Shown one piece after another: positions 36,870 through 50,922 of a DNA stretch of 64,000 nt. Position 1 is the stretch's first letter. Each line of letters opens with the position of its first letter. The translations under genes were made by a program, and so were the position numbers. The notes beneath the pieces were generated by a model. The model was not told the origin of the DNA. It did not search any database and saw only the letters and a list, made by a program, of their open reading frames with translations. This DNA is from Nemopilema nomurai (lineage: Eukaryota > Cnidaria > Scyphozoa > Rhizostomeae > Rhizostomatidae): the NCBI GenBank assembly GCA_003864495.1, contig ML133383.1, forward strand, positions 5,564,880 to 5,628,879, written 5' to 3'.

Positions 36870-39800
36870 ATGGAAACTTTAACTCAACAGACAAGCAGGT
36901 AATTGATAAAGCTTCTCTCTTGAAAAGGGATGGAGTCCAGACAAGGAAAATAGTTAGTCAATGCCTAGGCCAAGTCTCTTACCCTTCAATTTCATGTAAT
37001 TCAACAGTATTATTTACAATGTGATATAAAATTGAAAATAAGAGATTAACAAGCAATAACATAATCTTATTATAATAATTTAAATAACATGATAAAATGT
37101 TGTCCAGAAAACTGGAATAAACCAAATCGTTTATCGAGAGCCTAAATGCTTTGCTCCTGCAGGTAAGGTAAAAACAATCTAAAAGTATATAGGCCTAAAT
37201 GTTACAGCAGTTTCAATTGAATTTAGCAAAAAAATTACATTGAAGTTACCAAAACAGAATTTCGTTACACATATTCAAAAAGGGAAATTTTCATAGCCAA
37301 AGAATGAGAATATTACTCATTTTGATGCGAAATATTTTTTGAGGAGGCAAGTTTTTAGCTTATCAACAAAGCAGTTTTGGACACTTTCTCTGATCACTGT
37401 ATTATTATCTAAAAATTGTGGTTTTAATCACAAAAAGCTATGGTCTCTAAAGAAAGAAGTTTGATAAATTGTAATTAACATTTTTTTAAAATCAACACTT
37501 TAAGAGTGCCCTAGATGGATGGCCCAAATATGTGATCCCTACTGAGCATGCACATAATACTGCAGGAAAATTATGCAGATTGTTGTTCTGAAGCTGGGTT
37601 TTTTTCACCACACCAGTGGCAATAGAAACTGTTCAAATGCAGTAACCTAAAAAGTTTATGACTATTTTTAGAGCAAAATTGCAATTCTGGTTGTAGAAAG
37701 TAAGATCTGTTTCTTTATGATGTTTTAATCTATGATCTTAGACTTTTTCAATTGTAATCACTTTGAAAGCTAGTTTTATAGGCTAATATTTCTATCACTT
37801 CTCTATTTAACTGAACTTTTTCAGTTATTGTCATTCATTTTGATCAACCAATGTCATATGATAATTAGGCTGGTACTACAAGTTCAATCTCAATTAAACC
37901 AGCTTGGCAGAGAAACAGGAGAGGATCTAATTGGTATGTAGTATTTCTGACAAGTTGTATGTTTCATCAAAAAGTGAGATGTGAATTGCTCAAAGATTTG
38001 TGTTTCCAATTTATTTCACAATATCTTTATATATATCTAGGTGGTAACTTGCTGGATTTGCTATTAGAAATATTTTTTTTGTATGTGGATTCAAACTTAA
38101 ATATTATAACTTTTATATTTCAATGCAGAATGACATCAGTTTCTTGTAATAATCAGGGATCAAACTACAGAACAATTTTTTGGGGGCAGGGGTACCAAGT
38201 TAAGATTTGCTGATGATAGGGTGTAGCTTTAGGGCATGGCTGGGATAAGGGCTTTGCCTTAATTCTTGATTAACAGCCTCACCACATTGGCAAGTCTTGA
38301 AAGACTATAAACTTAGGAACACTAACAAAAGTAACACAGTGAATTTCCTTAGCATTAGAAATGTTCTTTCATTTTTTGCCATAGTCTTTCATTTTATTGA
38401 AATGCACTGAAAGTAAAACAAAACAAAACAGTTGCAAAATTTCATAATTTGCCGACAATACCTTTATTGTGCAAACGGACACAAGATTTTGGGGGGATGA
38501 TACAGTGCCCTGTTAGCAATGCCCCTTGTCATTTTGGTCAGTAGCTTTAAAAGCTCTTTAGAGTAAGAAGCATTTATAACAAAATTTAGGAAGCTTTTTA
38601 ATTGAACTTATACATATTTCTTTTGTGAATAGCCCTGGAAAATGATATTGATTGGGCCTTAAAAGAGATTTTTGCAAACGCCGAAACACTTGATGCCAAA
38701 TTAATAAAAGAGCCTGCACACAGAAGGCAAAACTCTAAGCTGTAAGTTTCCATTTTAAAACATTTATGTATTCTTCATTTTGAGTTTTAATTCCAATAAC
38801 CAGAGAGCAATAAAAATTGCGAATTAATCATTTTTCTTTATTGCCTTTCATTTGGCATCTTGAATTCATGTTATATCCCATTTCATTTATTGTGACTTGA
38901 TATTCCAGTATATGATTTCTCAAAAAATATTATATCTGTTCCTAGAAAGATCGATCAAATCAAATATGATGCAAGGCACTTAGATGCAGCATTTAAAACA
39001 TATTTCAGGAAAAAGAAAATGAAGGCATGCTGGTTTTTTTTATTTTGCAAAAATATATTTTCTGGAGATTTTGCAAATATATATTTTCTGGGGAAGACTT
39101 TTATAAGAATTGAATAATAAGAAAATTTATATTTGTCAATTTTTGATACTTTAATAAAACTCAGACACCAGTCTATTGTGAATTCAATAACTTTAGATAT
39201 TCATATTTAGATTAGAATTCAAAAAGTAGATTAAAGATTTAGTAGATTATAAATACTTTTCAATTAAAATATAATATTTTCTTCAGAGTGTTTATTGGCT
39301 GTGAATATCTGCTATCTTGTCATTCATTCAGCAAATTGTTTTTAGAAACACACATTTGTTTTTAGGAAGAACAAGAAAAGGCCAGAGAGAGTTTACTGTC
39401 AACAACATTTACAACTAATGTAAGTTTTTAAAGCTTGTCATTACTTCAAAGCAGGTTTGCAAGGGGCTCAACCTGTAACACTTTTTGAGAATACAGATCT
39501 AAAGCATTTTTGCAGATGACCTGCCTGGATTATATGAATGCGTTGTGTAGCATTGGAGATTATAGCAATGATGTAATTAATAGCTTTTATATGCAAAACC
39601 AGCTCTGCAGTCGTCCATGTTTTTCTATAAATGTTGTTGTTTTTGCCAGAGATCAAGGTTGGAATTTGCATGCTTCATTTCAAATATAGGATTTAGTGAG
39701 ACCAAATATATTTTATCTTGGCATTTTGCAATTCAGCAGTAGATGTACACAGTTTTGTATTTCATACTTGTTCTTTCTGATATGCAAATATGTACTACCA

Positions 39801-42800
39801 ATGGCTGGTTCCTGCCTTAAAACACACAAAAGGTCGAGCTTTCAGATTCATATCCAAACGACCAATTAATTTTCATTTTTTAAATGACCCAAGCACGTCT
39901 TTGTCTGCTCACATTTCCTGTGCTTGAAGGTTCATCAAAGTCTCGCAGTTGTTGTGATATTTAACCTCGTTGGAAGATGTCGGACTAGATTTAAGCGATT
40001 CTTGTTGAGATGAAAATGAGAATGAATGAATGAATGAATGAATTGGAGTTGCATAATAAATAGTCCCGCTCTTGTGCACATGGCTATGCTCCTTTTAACG
40101 GGCAAAAGTCGTAGTTTTATCTGGTTGGTCAGAATGGTATTAAATTGCCCATTAGATTCTTATCACAACCCCCTTTATCACGGTAATCAGTTTAGTTGTC
40201 TATGCAATGATACTCGTTTCCCAAAGCCTAATTTGAAGGCTTGTCTCTGTGTGAATGGAAAGTGTAAGCTCATATCGCTGTCTTTGGATTAATCGCGCTT
40301 AGCTGCTTATCTTCGGTTTGAACAGTATCCTCCAAACTGCTTGGTGCTCGTCTTATTCATTAGTGCATTCCGACCATAATATGGTTTGACAGGTTTAATG
40401 CCTCCTTTGTACCTCCTTTTGCCAATACCACATAATCTTGTTAAGGTTGGTAAATATTAAAAAACAATTGTGATTGGAAGGCATTGGACACGCACCGGCT
40501 TCTAGACACTCATTCCTTTTCGCTGCTTGTTGATCATCCCATGAAATTTGCTTACCGTGCGGTGTAATAAGGTTTCATTTGATAATAATAATTTGATTTC
40601 ATTGTCGCGTACGGCTACTATGAATACCGTGAATATTGCGAGGGTACAAAGTGATTCAATAATGTAAATTAAATATCTCTAAGTTATTAAATATCTCCAG
40701 AGGGCATAACAGCGATTGTCAAATCATTATTATAAGTGGTTATAATTTAATTTTAAAAGAGAGCTGCTGCTGATATAGCGACCTCTTAGTAAAAGCCCCT
40801 TGGATTTATTAACTTTGGATTATTCGTCTATATTCGAGTTTATCCGCGATTCAGCTCTGAGATAGCATGCATGTGTTCTATCACCGCTCATTTGCACCCC
40901 GCCTCTCACTTAAAAGCATCTAAGCAAAGTTCTCTGCATATGAACATTGATATTTTACATTTAAAAATAAAAACTTAGTTTAATAGTAATGTCACTACGT
41001 ATGTATACTGACATTTACACTGAAGGCAGATTGATTTTTACTTCATATGCTTGAAAGATAATCTCATTCCCCGTTTGCTCCCTAAGCTTAGATAAGGATC
41101 TGTAGATCGCCTAGTGATGCTTTTCGGATAGATGTATTTGTTTAATAATGTGTTCCAAATTGACTTATTACCTTTGACAAAGCACCCAATGAGATCACAC
41201 ATGGACAAACATTCATTTCATTACTCTATTAATTCTTATTAACCTTTACGAAATGTTTGGAGACATGATATCTAACAATGGCATTAGTAATAAGATTTTT
41301 ATATGACACTTTCGTCAGTCAATGTATTTTTGCCGTATTTGCTAAGCCAAATTTTAATTTGGCTGCCACAATTCTTGAATAACGCTTTGTGGAAACCTCA
41401 GTTGGTCATCAAAATGGTTGACATTGCACTGGAAATCACTATGGCTGGGTCATCGAGTATTTCGAGCAAGTAGAAGGCTCGAAGCGTGGTTCGCTGCGAT
41501 GCAACAAGGCATGGTAGCAACCAAGACACGTTGCTCCCCATCCCCATCAGTTTATCCTTACCAAGTACCCAAGCCATCATGATATTTGGATACAGAAACC
41601 CCAATGAAGATAATCGTTTCTGTTTGCTAATTTCTTCTCGGCCTGAGTTTTGAAGAACCTCAGAGAAGGAAGTTTTGCCTACATTTTTCTAATAACTGCG
41701 TTCTTCTGGACGAGAAGCGTTCTTTCAAAAGAGGGAGCACCCCTTCCCTCTATCATTAAATGGCACGATATCGCGAAAATTCTAATTCCTTTGTTAGTGA
41801 TGATGGTTAAATAGTGAACCATTTCAAGGCTCGTCGGACCGGCTCGCTATTGCCAAATCCCTCATTGTAGTCAGCCCGCATGTTTTTACTTCCCCTCCGC
41901 AGTGCAGGCTTGACTTTTTACTAACTAAACTGGTTGTTGCTGCTGCCGTCACTACAAGCTCCCTCTCGCTGCAGCTGATATAAAGGTGTTTAATTTTTCA
42001 GGCACAAAGTGGGGAGACTTCCATAATGATTGACCACTCTTTGCAACATCACAGTCGTCTTGGTGGTGCAAATAGAAACATGGATGAAATGTTGGATAGT
42101 GGCAGTAATATTCTTGCAGGTTTAAAAGAGCAAAGAATGTCGCTTAAGGTAAGCCACCTGCTCTTCACAGAAGTCCGCTTCTATGTACACATTGTCATAT
42201 GAATTGGTTGTAAATGCCTATTTTCTTGTCATGCACTGATAATGGGAATGAGCTCATTCAACATTGGCGAAGCTCCGATGCGCATAATCGTCAACAAGAA
42301 CACTTCAGGCTCATAAAAGATTAAGAAAATGATTCATATGCGAAACCTATTTTGATACTTTTTTTGTTCATTGAGAAGAAGAGCAATCGGCCTTTTGAAT
42401 TGCCTGGCTTTAGCATTTGGAATTTTTTCTTTAGTTGTGATCTTGCTCACTGTTGCAAATCTTTATTACTTCTGTTAGGGTATTCAAAAGAGGATATTAG
42501 ACATCGGCAGTACTCTTGGATTATCAAACACCGTTATGAGGCTAATTGAAAAGCGAGGCACACAGGTCAGTTGCCCTATTCCTTTCTGTTCAGTTTATGC
42601 ATGATTCTTACTTGGTCCATTTAAAATGTTGCTTTTCTTGGGAGAAATGATGTTATAGCTCTTTGAATCCTATTACTGTGACCATGTTTATCCAGTCCTT
42701 TACCAAACCAATTTTGGAAGATGCTGCTCTACAAACGCTTGTTTGACTTGCTAAGGGCAAGAAGCAAGTAATCACGAAGTCTTTTCTTTTTCAGGATAAA

Positions 42801-42869
42801 TGGATTCTCTATGGCGGGATGTTAATAACTTGCATCATTATGTACCTGGCTTTTACCTACTTGCGATAA
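36870..42869 (+). CDS. GOSR2: GOSR2 / membrin, Golgi Qb-SNARE, complete in 8 exons
   Basis: Membrin is the Qb-SNARE of the ER-to-Golgi fusion complex (with Sec22b, syntaxin-5 and Bet1), anchored in cis-Golgi membranes by its C-terminus. Exons: 36870-36898, 37869-37933, 38633-38741, 38946-39024, 39366-39419, 42002-42148, 42479-42565, 42795-42869. They join in phase to 214 codons plus stop; human GOSR2 is 212 residues. Diagnostic matches are [10 protein letters not shown] at the start, '[13 protein letters not shown]', '[20 protein letters not shown]', '[11 protein letters not shown]', '[15 protein letters not shown]', '[20 protein letters not shown]' (SNARE motif) and the tail anchor '[18 protein letters not shown]'. 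Seven introns; the fourth (39025-39365) uses a GC donor. The fifth is 2.6 kb and contains an AATG microsatellite. The first exon is only 29 coding bases but matches the family start. Confidence 0.95.
40021..40042 (+). repeat. (AATG)n microsatellite in GOSR2 intron 5
   Basis: Five tandem copies of ATGA/AATG within the 2.6-kb intron. The remainder of that intron shows no coding or element signature. Confidence 0.85.
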
Positions 42870-43522
42870 TTTTTTTTAAAATATTGAAATTTAAGTATAT
42901 CGTTTAAGCAAATTTGAAAATGCACAGAGGCAAAGTGCATATCTATGTATCAAAGGCATTCAGAAGCCATAATTTGAAACCATGCGTTGTTTACTAGTGA
43001 AAACCGAGATTTATTCAATTGGTATACAGACGCATAAACAAAAAACGTTGGAAGTAGGAGGTGGACAGAGTAAAGTTACTAAGCAGCAAAAAAAGTTTGC
43101 AGAATGTAAGAAAAGGTTTTGTATAAGACCAAAAATCGAGGAATCGTTCTACTATGTCAAGAATTCATTTTTTAAAAATATACGTACGTACGGGGATTTT
43201 TATATGCATTCTGCGATGAAAAGTTTTATATTTCTCCGTTCAAGAATCACCCAAAAAGCGTCATAAATTGAGAAAGGTACATCACATACAAGGAAACCGA
43301 TGTGAGCGTTTCACCCCTTGTCAAACATTAAAGTGCCCCATCAGTAGTGCTCCATCATTAGTGCCCAATCACTAGGCTTTCGCTGTTTCCCGCCCAAAGT
43401 TGCTTAAGGTTTCAGCAGTTAACAGTATTTTTCTAATTTGTTGATGCAATCGGTAAACTAAAATCAAAATTAGAAAAATAGTGTTTACAACTTCAAGTGA
43501 AACATTATCGATAATTTACATT

Positions 43523-43528
43523 TTTATT
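43523..43528 (-). terminator. Candidate TCTE1 polyadenylation signal AATAAA
   Basis: AATAAA on the minus strand about 104 bases beyond the TCTE1 stop codon, at a typical distance for a short 3' UTR. Confidence 0.4.
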
Positions 43529-43622
43529 AAGTTGAGGTAATGGCAACTATAAGCCTTGCTTACTAAATCTAGTTTTCAGTCGAGACAATGAACATGTTTA
43601 TAATGAATATTTAGTGGCATTA

Positions 43623-43628
43623 AATAAA
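43623..43628 (+). terminator. Candidate GOSR2 polyadenylation signal AATAAA
   Basis: AATAAA on the plus strand, 754 bases after the GOSR2 stop. An ATTAAA near 43327 is an alternative. If used, the transcript would overlap the 3' end of the convergent TCTE1 gene. Confidence 0.35.
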
Positions 43629-43631
43629 GTG

Positions 43632-46600
43632 TCATTTCTTGTGGAAGTAGTCTTTGTTTACATTGCCTCGTATCAGCTGGTTTATACAGTATTCACATTC
43701 TTGGCCAACTTCTGTCAGCCTCAAGTCCATTTGTGTCATTGTGGAGTTTTCTTCCATACCTTCTTGCAATGATTTACCTCCATCCTCAAAGGAAAATGGA
43801 AAAAATGAGCCAAACTAGCCGTTTGTATAAGGATATGCAGAAAAAACACCGAAGAAGAACTGCATTACTTGGCCTTGCTCCTCCTAAATCCAAGACGGAA
43901 TTACACTTCAATTTTGCTTCACTCTGGCGTCACAGGTTACCAATTCAGATACCCAAGCAACAAACTTTGGATAAATAGATTGATGATACGACAAGTTTAC
44001 GTCAGCTTGAGCTACATGATCTTCCTTTATGTCTCAGGAGTCTCCAGAGTTCGCGGGAGGTATTTTCTTACTTGGTAACCATAGGTAGCCACGAAAAGCT
44101 TATCAAAGTTTCCTTTATTTTCAATCCTTTCTCTCAATAACACTATTTCAAGTGGCCTGCTTTGTTACAAAATAAATTTGGCTACACAGACTTCAGACTT
44201 AAATCACAATTTTTTAATGTGAGGCTTTTAAAAAATAGAGAACGAAGACTACTTTTTCAAGGACAGTCCAAACGACAAATTGGTTTTAGACTCTCTCATC
44301 TGGAAATATGCGTAGACCACGTGGGAACTTCAGATGCGTGGAAATTTATCCTCAATCATAAAATGTAAACTTATAGGGCTTTTATGGATTGAGACAAGAA
44401 GGTGTAAGATGGAGAAGGAGGTTTGCAAATATACGCCCCAGCAGCAGGTAGAGACACCTGAAGGCCTTACCTGTCCGATTTTGTTGCATGAAAGATTCAA
44501 GCGCTTTATTACTTTATTCTTTGCTAAAACCTGTAGAAGAAATAAATATAAGTCACCAGATATTTGGCGGTTCATGTTTTGAATAACAGAAATGTTGAAG
44601 TGTGCAGGAACAATCAGCAAGTAGTCAAAATAAACACCTTTACGCTGTGAAATGTTCTGTTATCGGAAATGTTTCGTAAAGACAAACGTTAGAGATAAAC
44701 ACATAACTTGCCAACAACGCAACGATTTACATTGATGGAACTGCGTTCTTTGTTGGCAATTTCAATAGAATATCATCAGGTATCGAACAGGTATCCTTTT
44801 AGCCAGTTAGGAGAGAAGCAAGGAGCAAATGCAAGTCTTTAGAACAGGCTATAGTCCTAGCAGCATTTTGCTATACGCTCTATTATCTGGTTTGCAAGCA
44901 ATTAGAAAGCAATAAAGACTTGAAGAAAAACATATTTAATTATTTAGACATAACAAACAAGACTTGAAGAATAACAGACTTAATTATTTAGACATAACAA
45001 ACAAACAAGATAATTATTTATCCTTTTTTCAGTAGAAGACGTTTTTTTCTCTTGCAAAGCGCAGAAAAGAGTGCAGAGCGATAATCGAATACAATACTTA
45101 AGGAATCCTTTTGTAGCAGTACCTTGGACAGCAAAGCTGCAGTGGGCTCTCCCAGGTCGTTGCTCCCAATATCAAGCTCCTTCAGAGTGGTGTTCTTCAG
45201 CAACGCCTTGCAGACGGCCTGGCCACCTTCATCTCCCAACCTGCACACGTGATCAAACAAGCAAACAGTATGAAACCGTGCCTTGTTTTTTTACAATAGA
45301 GACCTAAATCTACCCATGAAACGCTTCTTCGTGAGATGCATTTCAAGTGGCAAAAGAAGTAAACAGTCTTATACATCATGTGTTATAACTGTCATAAATG
45401 TAAATAAGCTTTCTAACGAGACTTTCAGTTGTGCACAGAGGCTATCTCGTTGCTTGACGATGACTTGACTTCAACTTCTAACGATGCAGTCAATTCTTAA
45501 CGTTATATTGATGCTATATAACATCATAGAGGCACAGCCAATACGACCTATAATTCAACCAGTTACAAACGCCATGTAGCACATCGATTTTTGTTCCAAT
45601 ACCCCTATGACTCAATAAATCCAAGGGCGCTTTCTCACCCAAGGGTTACTGGGTCTACCTGTTCAGGCGGAGGCTTAGAACCTCCAGCGTCGTGTTCTTG
45701 CCCAGGCCGTGGCCGATAGCTGCGGCTCCAAGCGCCTTGATTTTATTGTCCCGCAAGTCAAGCTCCTCTAATCGACACCGTCCGTTGATCAACTTGCCAA
45801 TGGCCCTTGCTCCGCTATCCCCAATTTTATTATGCGAAAGATCTGGAGAAACAGGCGTGACAAGTCGTCAGGCAGAAAGGGAGTCGTCGCTAGTCACTAG
45901 TAACTACACGTGACGATGAAGGTTGAAGCGAGGCTCGATGAATCAACTATTAAAAATTTAGAACATCTACTGGTTTAGCAATCATCTGCATTGTTCATTA
46001 TAGAAATAAAAAAAGGGAGTGGGGGAGGTCGTACTTTGATCAAATGCAGCACTTTGGTTGAGTAACCATTGCAGTTAAATAAATGAAATCATCATGCATG
46101 AAAGAGTGACTTTTAAATGTTTAAATTTAATGTAAAGCAAAAATATTACCAAGCTTTCTCAAGGTCGGATGGTCAAGGAGGTGACTGATCAATACACGAC
46201 ATTTTTCATCATCAACTTTACTTTGGTGAAGTTGAAACGTAACCAAAGAATCGCAGCTTTTTACGGCCTGTCAAAGAAATGCCTCATGATATTTGCGAAA
46301 AATTTGAAAAAGCCTACGCAATGACTGAATGCTTCCACATATGAATTTTTAACACATAAATGTAAAATGTAGAAAATATAGAAACTATGCCTCGTATGCA
46401 GTTAAAAAAGCACAACGGGTCTACAACAGTGATGTTTGCATGCAACATTCATTGCTGTGTGCTTGAAAGAACAAGTCAATTTACGAAAGATTATATTTTT
46501 GTTTCAAAACAAATACTATGATATCTTGACACAGGTGCATTAAAATATGGATTACATCAATTCGTCTAAGCATCCAAATTTACCTTAGCAAGCAGTAAAC

Positions 46601-49600
46601 AGTCTCGAGATGTAAACTCAAAGAGATTCCATTCAAAGTTCATGCCACAATCGCGCACGCTGCAAGACAAACATTATCTGAACTCACTTTCAGCATTTTG
46701 TATGATTCATATCACTTGTATAGTGTACCATCTGAAACATTTAGCATGTTCAATATATATCCCTCAGATAAACATTAGGGATGAACCCAAAGAATGGTGT
46801 CGCAGCAAACTGAGTGTGTTTTGATTATCTTTTTTTACAGCCCGTGTGTCTAAATATATATAAGTCTTGACGTGGCTGTACACAAAGAACTAATGCTGCA
46901 GAAGACAAAACGAATATAATGATTGCTCACCCGTATGTTATGCGGAGTTCTCTTAAAAACGGAAGCGCCTGGATCAATATGTTGAAATCAAAGTGATCGA
47001 TGCTGAGGATATCTCCAGACTCACTACCACTAGAATGAAATGAAATTTGATAATGAATACAATTTTCACATGTACCGAGATAATCTTTGCTGGAAAACGA
47101 AGGAAATCCTTTCAGCTTATATAAGGTTTGGCATTTGGAACTAATTTTCTGCAAGCAGCATATATTTTGTGGTATTATAAACGACTTTCTACGATTGCGG
47201 ATATAATAGGATACATGTTAAAACGTTGCTTTTAAAAAAGCTTAAAAGATGGGAATGGCAGCAGAGGAAATCCATTATTGAATTATCATTATCATTTTAA
47301 ATGACGTGAAAAAGAAAATGATTCAGGGAAAGAGAAAAACCACGTGATGATCATGCTATCTGCTCTGACACTGAATGGTCAGAAACTGAATATTGTTCAG
47401 TAGCATTCAACCACAATTTAATTTGGCGTTGTTGGCTGTCCATAAAGCGAATATTCGAAATCCTTATAAGATCAAAGCATAGTGTGGCTCGAATTATGTA
47501 AGCTGAATGTAACAGGTAAACGAAAATGAGCCTTTTGAAAGTAAATCATATAAAAGGCGTATAGGCTACACGATTGTCTTCAGAACAATGACAACTAATT
47601 AGAGGGAATAGGACTTTTAATTTGTTGTTCAAGTGTTGAGTTTTTGAAAGGTAGGTGACACAACCCAGTTATTATTATTATAACTGTTTCGTTTTAAGTC
47701 GCGTTGCTATTAGAATGTCTACCTGTCTTCGTCCTCATCTTCGTCTTTTATGGGTGGCTCTTTCACGGGCGGGAGAAGCTGCTTTATATTAAGGCTCCTC
47801 ACATAGTCGGAAGAGAGTTTTAATGTATCTTCGAGCTGAAATGATCAAAATATTGTCACTAATACAAGTAGCCTGCGATAAACAGAGGCTGTTAGAGGGC
47901 AGTAACGGTAAATTGCTACCGTCATCTATTCTTCAACTGTACATAGCAAAGTCTATGCTCATTATATAAAAAAGCGTACATAAGTTTTAATAAACCATTA
48001 GAGTCCAAAAGACGTTTTTCGCTTGAATTTTTCATGCTAGAATGTTATAGCATTTCGCATCCATGTGGACTATACATCAACATATGGGTGGGCGTATGCT
48101 GTTTTTTCAGAACGTCTGACTTGATACTATCATCCTTTTTCCCAAAAAGTCATGAATTCTTAATCGTGTCATGAATACTTCAATCCTGATACCCTAAAGT
48201 TATTGTGAATCTTCTCAGCAGATAATTATTAGTCAAAGTTAGGAGAAAGAAATATGGTAGATTTAAAAATAAAGATAAACATCTCTGCTGGGCCCGTGTT
48301 CCATACGCACAAAGAAAGAAGATCCACGTGGTGCAAAGTGAGAAACAACAGATGGCTCATTAGAGTAATCAACTTTGTTCAATCAAAGTGAAAAATCAAA
48401 GAATATATTGAAAATGGTCATAAGTCTCCTAACAGCTTTTCTTACAATATTTTGTTCTGCTACTCAACGTACTTGATAATTCTTTTTTCAAAAAATCTTA
48501 GACATACAGTGAAATTGAGATTAAAGGATTAATTAACAACTTTTAATGTCAGCTGTTCTCAGTTCGAGAAAGTGCTTAACTTGGACAAAAGGCTACCTGT
48601 TTGGATTGCAAGCTAGAATCTGGCAAAAGTTTCGCTTCAAATAAAAAACATTAAAAGCTAAGAATATGCCATTGCTCTGTGACTTCCTTCAAAAGTATGA
48701 TTCAATGGTGCAAATATTTGACTTGTAAAGCAAGGCTTCTTCATAATTTGAAATGCTTCCCAGAAATTAAGGTCTCATTTTTTAGAATAATGTGTTCATA
48801 AGAATTGAATTAAATAACATATATGTAGTTTCAATTCGACCATAGAACAAAACATTAATTACAAGTTATGCAAACAGTCAGTTCAAAATGGGTAGAAGGG
48901 AACTGTCTGTCACCAGTATCTGATAAACGAATTGCCTTTTATAAAGACCTAAATGTTTAAATCAGAATTTTTCACCCGACCCCTACTGGATTAAGGATTA
49001 AGTGGTTGTTACCAGTTCACAAATTTTCCTTCATTTTTACGTTCTACTCCTTAAGTTACCTTCCATTTTTAGAATTTTATTGATTCATTCAACATTCTCT
49101 ATCAGCTTAGTCAGAATGTCTAGCCTGTGATGATTCAGGCAGGTTTAGAAAAGGTAAAAAGAACATATTGTCATTGTATCAAAGACTGCTAAAACTTGGC
49201 ATGTCCACAAACAAAAACTAGCATCATTGAGTTATATGCTCTTACCAAAGAAGGATCTGTTGTACCAGGTACAAACTTCTCAATTATCTCTGAAATAAAG
49301 ATTGATTAATTTAGTGGTGGAAAATCTAAAGATAAAGTAAGCTTCTGTGTTATGTATGACAAAATGGAAGTTTTATGACAACAAAATCCTTTACAGGACA
49401 CCCAAGATTACAAAATACAACTTATCTGTACACAGTGACATCTGTACATACTAGATTCTGACATAATAACAGTTTGAAAGAAACAATGATGCAATAAATT
49501 CTAAGCCTTTCAAAGAAGCTTACCCTCAAGATTCCTTTCGAAATACATCTGTTTCCAGCTATCATCATACAAAGTAACATCACATACATTCCACCTTGCT

Positions 49601-50535
49601 CTACAACACTTCTTCCAATATCCATTATCTTGAACGAGGCTTGCAGTAACTCTACAATGAAGTAGAAGGAAATATTTACATGCTTATTAGTATATACTTT
49701 TATATTTATGTATTTATTGAAATAACATTGTGCTGTGTCTTCCTATTATTAAATCATTCAGGTTCTACATAAGTGTTGCTAAACTTAAAAAGAGAGAAAA
49801 AGTAATAAAAAAATATATCTATTAGAAAAACGCAAAGAAATGACATGCGATTTGATTATAAGTACTCCAAATGTACTGACATACATTCCAGAAAGAATCT
49901 ATAGATTACAAGCAGTTGTTTTTGTATTTGAATTTTAAGTCTGACAATTTGTGCCACGAATTTTGATGAAAAAGCTCCAAACCTCAGTGGTAACCTTGGA
50001 GATAGATTCTCAAGAACTTTTGACTTGTGTTTTGGAAGAAGTTCATGCAGAACAGGATTGCCTGAAAAAAATATGTTTCTGATATAAAATCATAATCTGC
50101 GAATAAACATTGCATGCATAGCTTGAGATACCTCAATGTTGCAGCAAAGCTTCCAAAACACTTTAGGCAACTGGTTGAGTGATCCCAACCCCAAAGTAAT
50201 TTATGCGAAAGTAAACAAATGAATGCTTACCTTCAAATTTATCAACAATATGCTGCAAACACAGCTCAGTGAGAAGAGGAACAGTCGCGAGATTCCTAGA
50301 GTTTGCAAAAAGAAGAAAAAATCAAATGCCAATAGTTAAAAAATCACCCCTAACACGTTGAAATCCGATAAAAGATTTTGAAATTTGATTGGTATTTAAT
50401 CAAAATAAACTTCATTGACAAGAATTTAATGCGCTGTTAATATTTAGAAGGATATTATAATATTTACCATTCAGGGTCCTCAGCAATGATTCTTCGCATC
50501 TGCCTAGGATCTGCTGCTGGGTTCAATGTTTTGTC
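43632..50535 (-). CDS. TCTE1: TCTE1 / DRC5, axonemal dynein regulatory complex LRR protein, 13 exons (first exon not found)
   Basis: DRC5 is a subunit of the nexin-dynein regulatory complex of motile cilia and flagella. Minus-strand exons in phase: 50535-50468, 50295-50231, 50061-49983, 49651-49524, 49289-49246, 47835-47723, 47029-46931, 46659-46584, 46267-46150, 45842-45659, 45240-45123, 44530-44471, 43784-43632; together 434 codons, versus about 500 residues in human. Diagnostic matches: 'RQMRRIIAEDPEWNLATVPL', 'NGYWKKCCRARW', 'SWKQMYFERNLE', 'QLLPPVK', 'VRDCGMNFEWNLFEF', then RNase-inhibitor-type leucine-rich repeats 'LSHNKIGDSGARAIGKLI', 'LGDEGGQAVCKALLKNTTL', 'NLSCNKIGQDGG', and the tail 'QMDLRLTEVGQECEYCINQL'. 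It ends at TGA 43632. The start codon probably lies in a short exon between 50540 and 50870 that I cannot fix. It converges with GOSR2 and diverges from TATDN1. Confidence 0.93.
44917..45004. repeat. 44-bp tandem duplication in a TCTE1 intron
   Basis: Two copies of a 44-bp unit begin GACTTGAAGA at 44917 and 44961 and end ACATAACAAACAA, with a few mismatches in the first half. It is intronic, between the exons at 45123 and 44530. Confidence 0.85.
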
Positions 50536-50922
50536 CTTTGTCAAACAGAAAATTTTCTTAAAAATTTAGCAAGGAAATTGGTTTTCTCATTTTTTTAAAT
50601 AAGCGAACGTCTCTAAATACAATTAACAGCACTTTCCTGATAAACTAATTTCTGATTTTAAAATGGCTGATAACTAGCTGAACAGCTCAAATTGAGGAGC
50701 TCAGCTCTTGATCAAAGAAAGCTATCTTTAATTTTCGGTCCAAATTTATTGAATGACAAATTTGTTCTAAGATACCAACCATTTTTACTATCCAGTCTGA
50801 AAAACGTATAGACAACACATTTGTCTAACTAGCCGCCATGTTTGTATATAGTATCACCATGGCTTGGTTCAGTCTCGTTTTCATATCCACATGTTGTTAA
50901 TTCAGCTCAATATGGCACAAAC
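50536..50922. promoter_or_regulatory. Shared promoter region between TCTE1 (-) and TATDN1 (+)
   Basis: The first identified TCTE1 exon ends its upstream side at 50535, and the TATDN1 start codon is at 50923. The two genes therefore diverge from at most about 390 bp, which must also hold the TCTE1 first exon. I see no TATA box at an obvious place; a bidirectional promoter is inferred from geometry. Confidence 0.5.

Noticed and set aside
43733..43978. Plus-strand open frame with a basic, protein-like sequence
   Set aside because: It lies opposite the last TCTE1 exon and its intron; the minus-strand reading matches the conserved TCTE1 tail.
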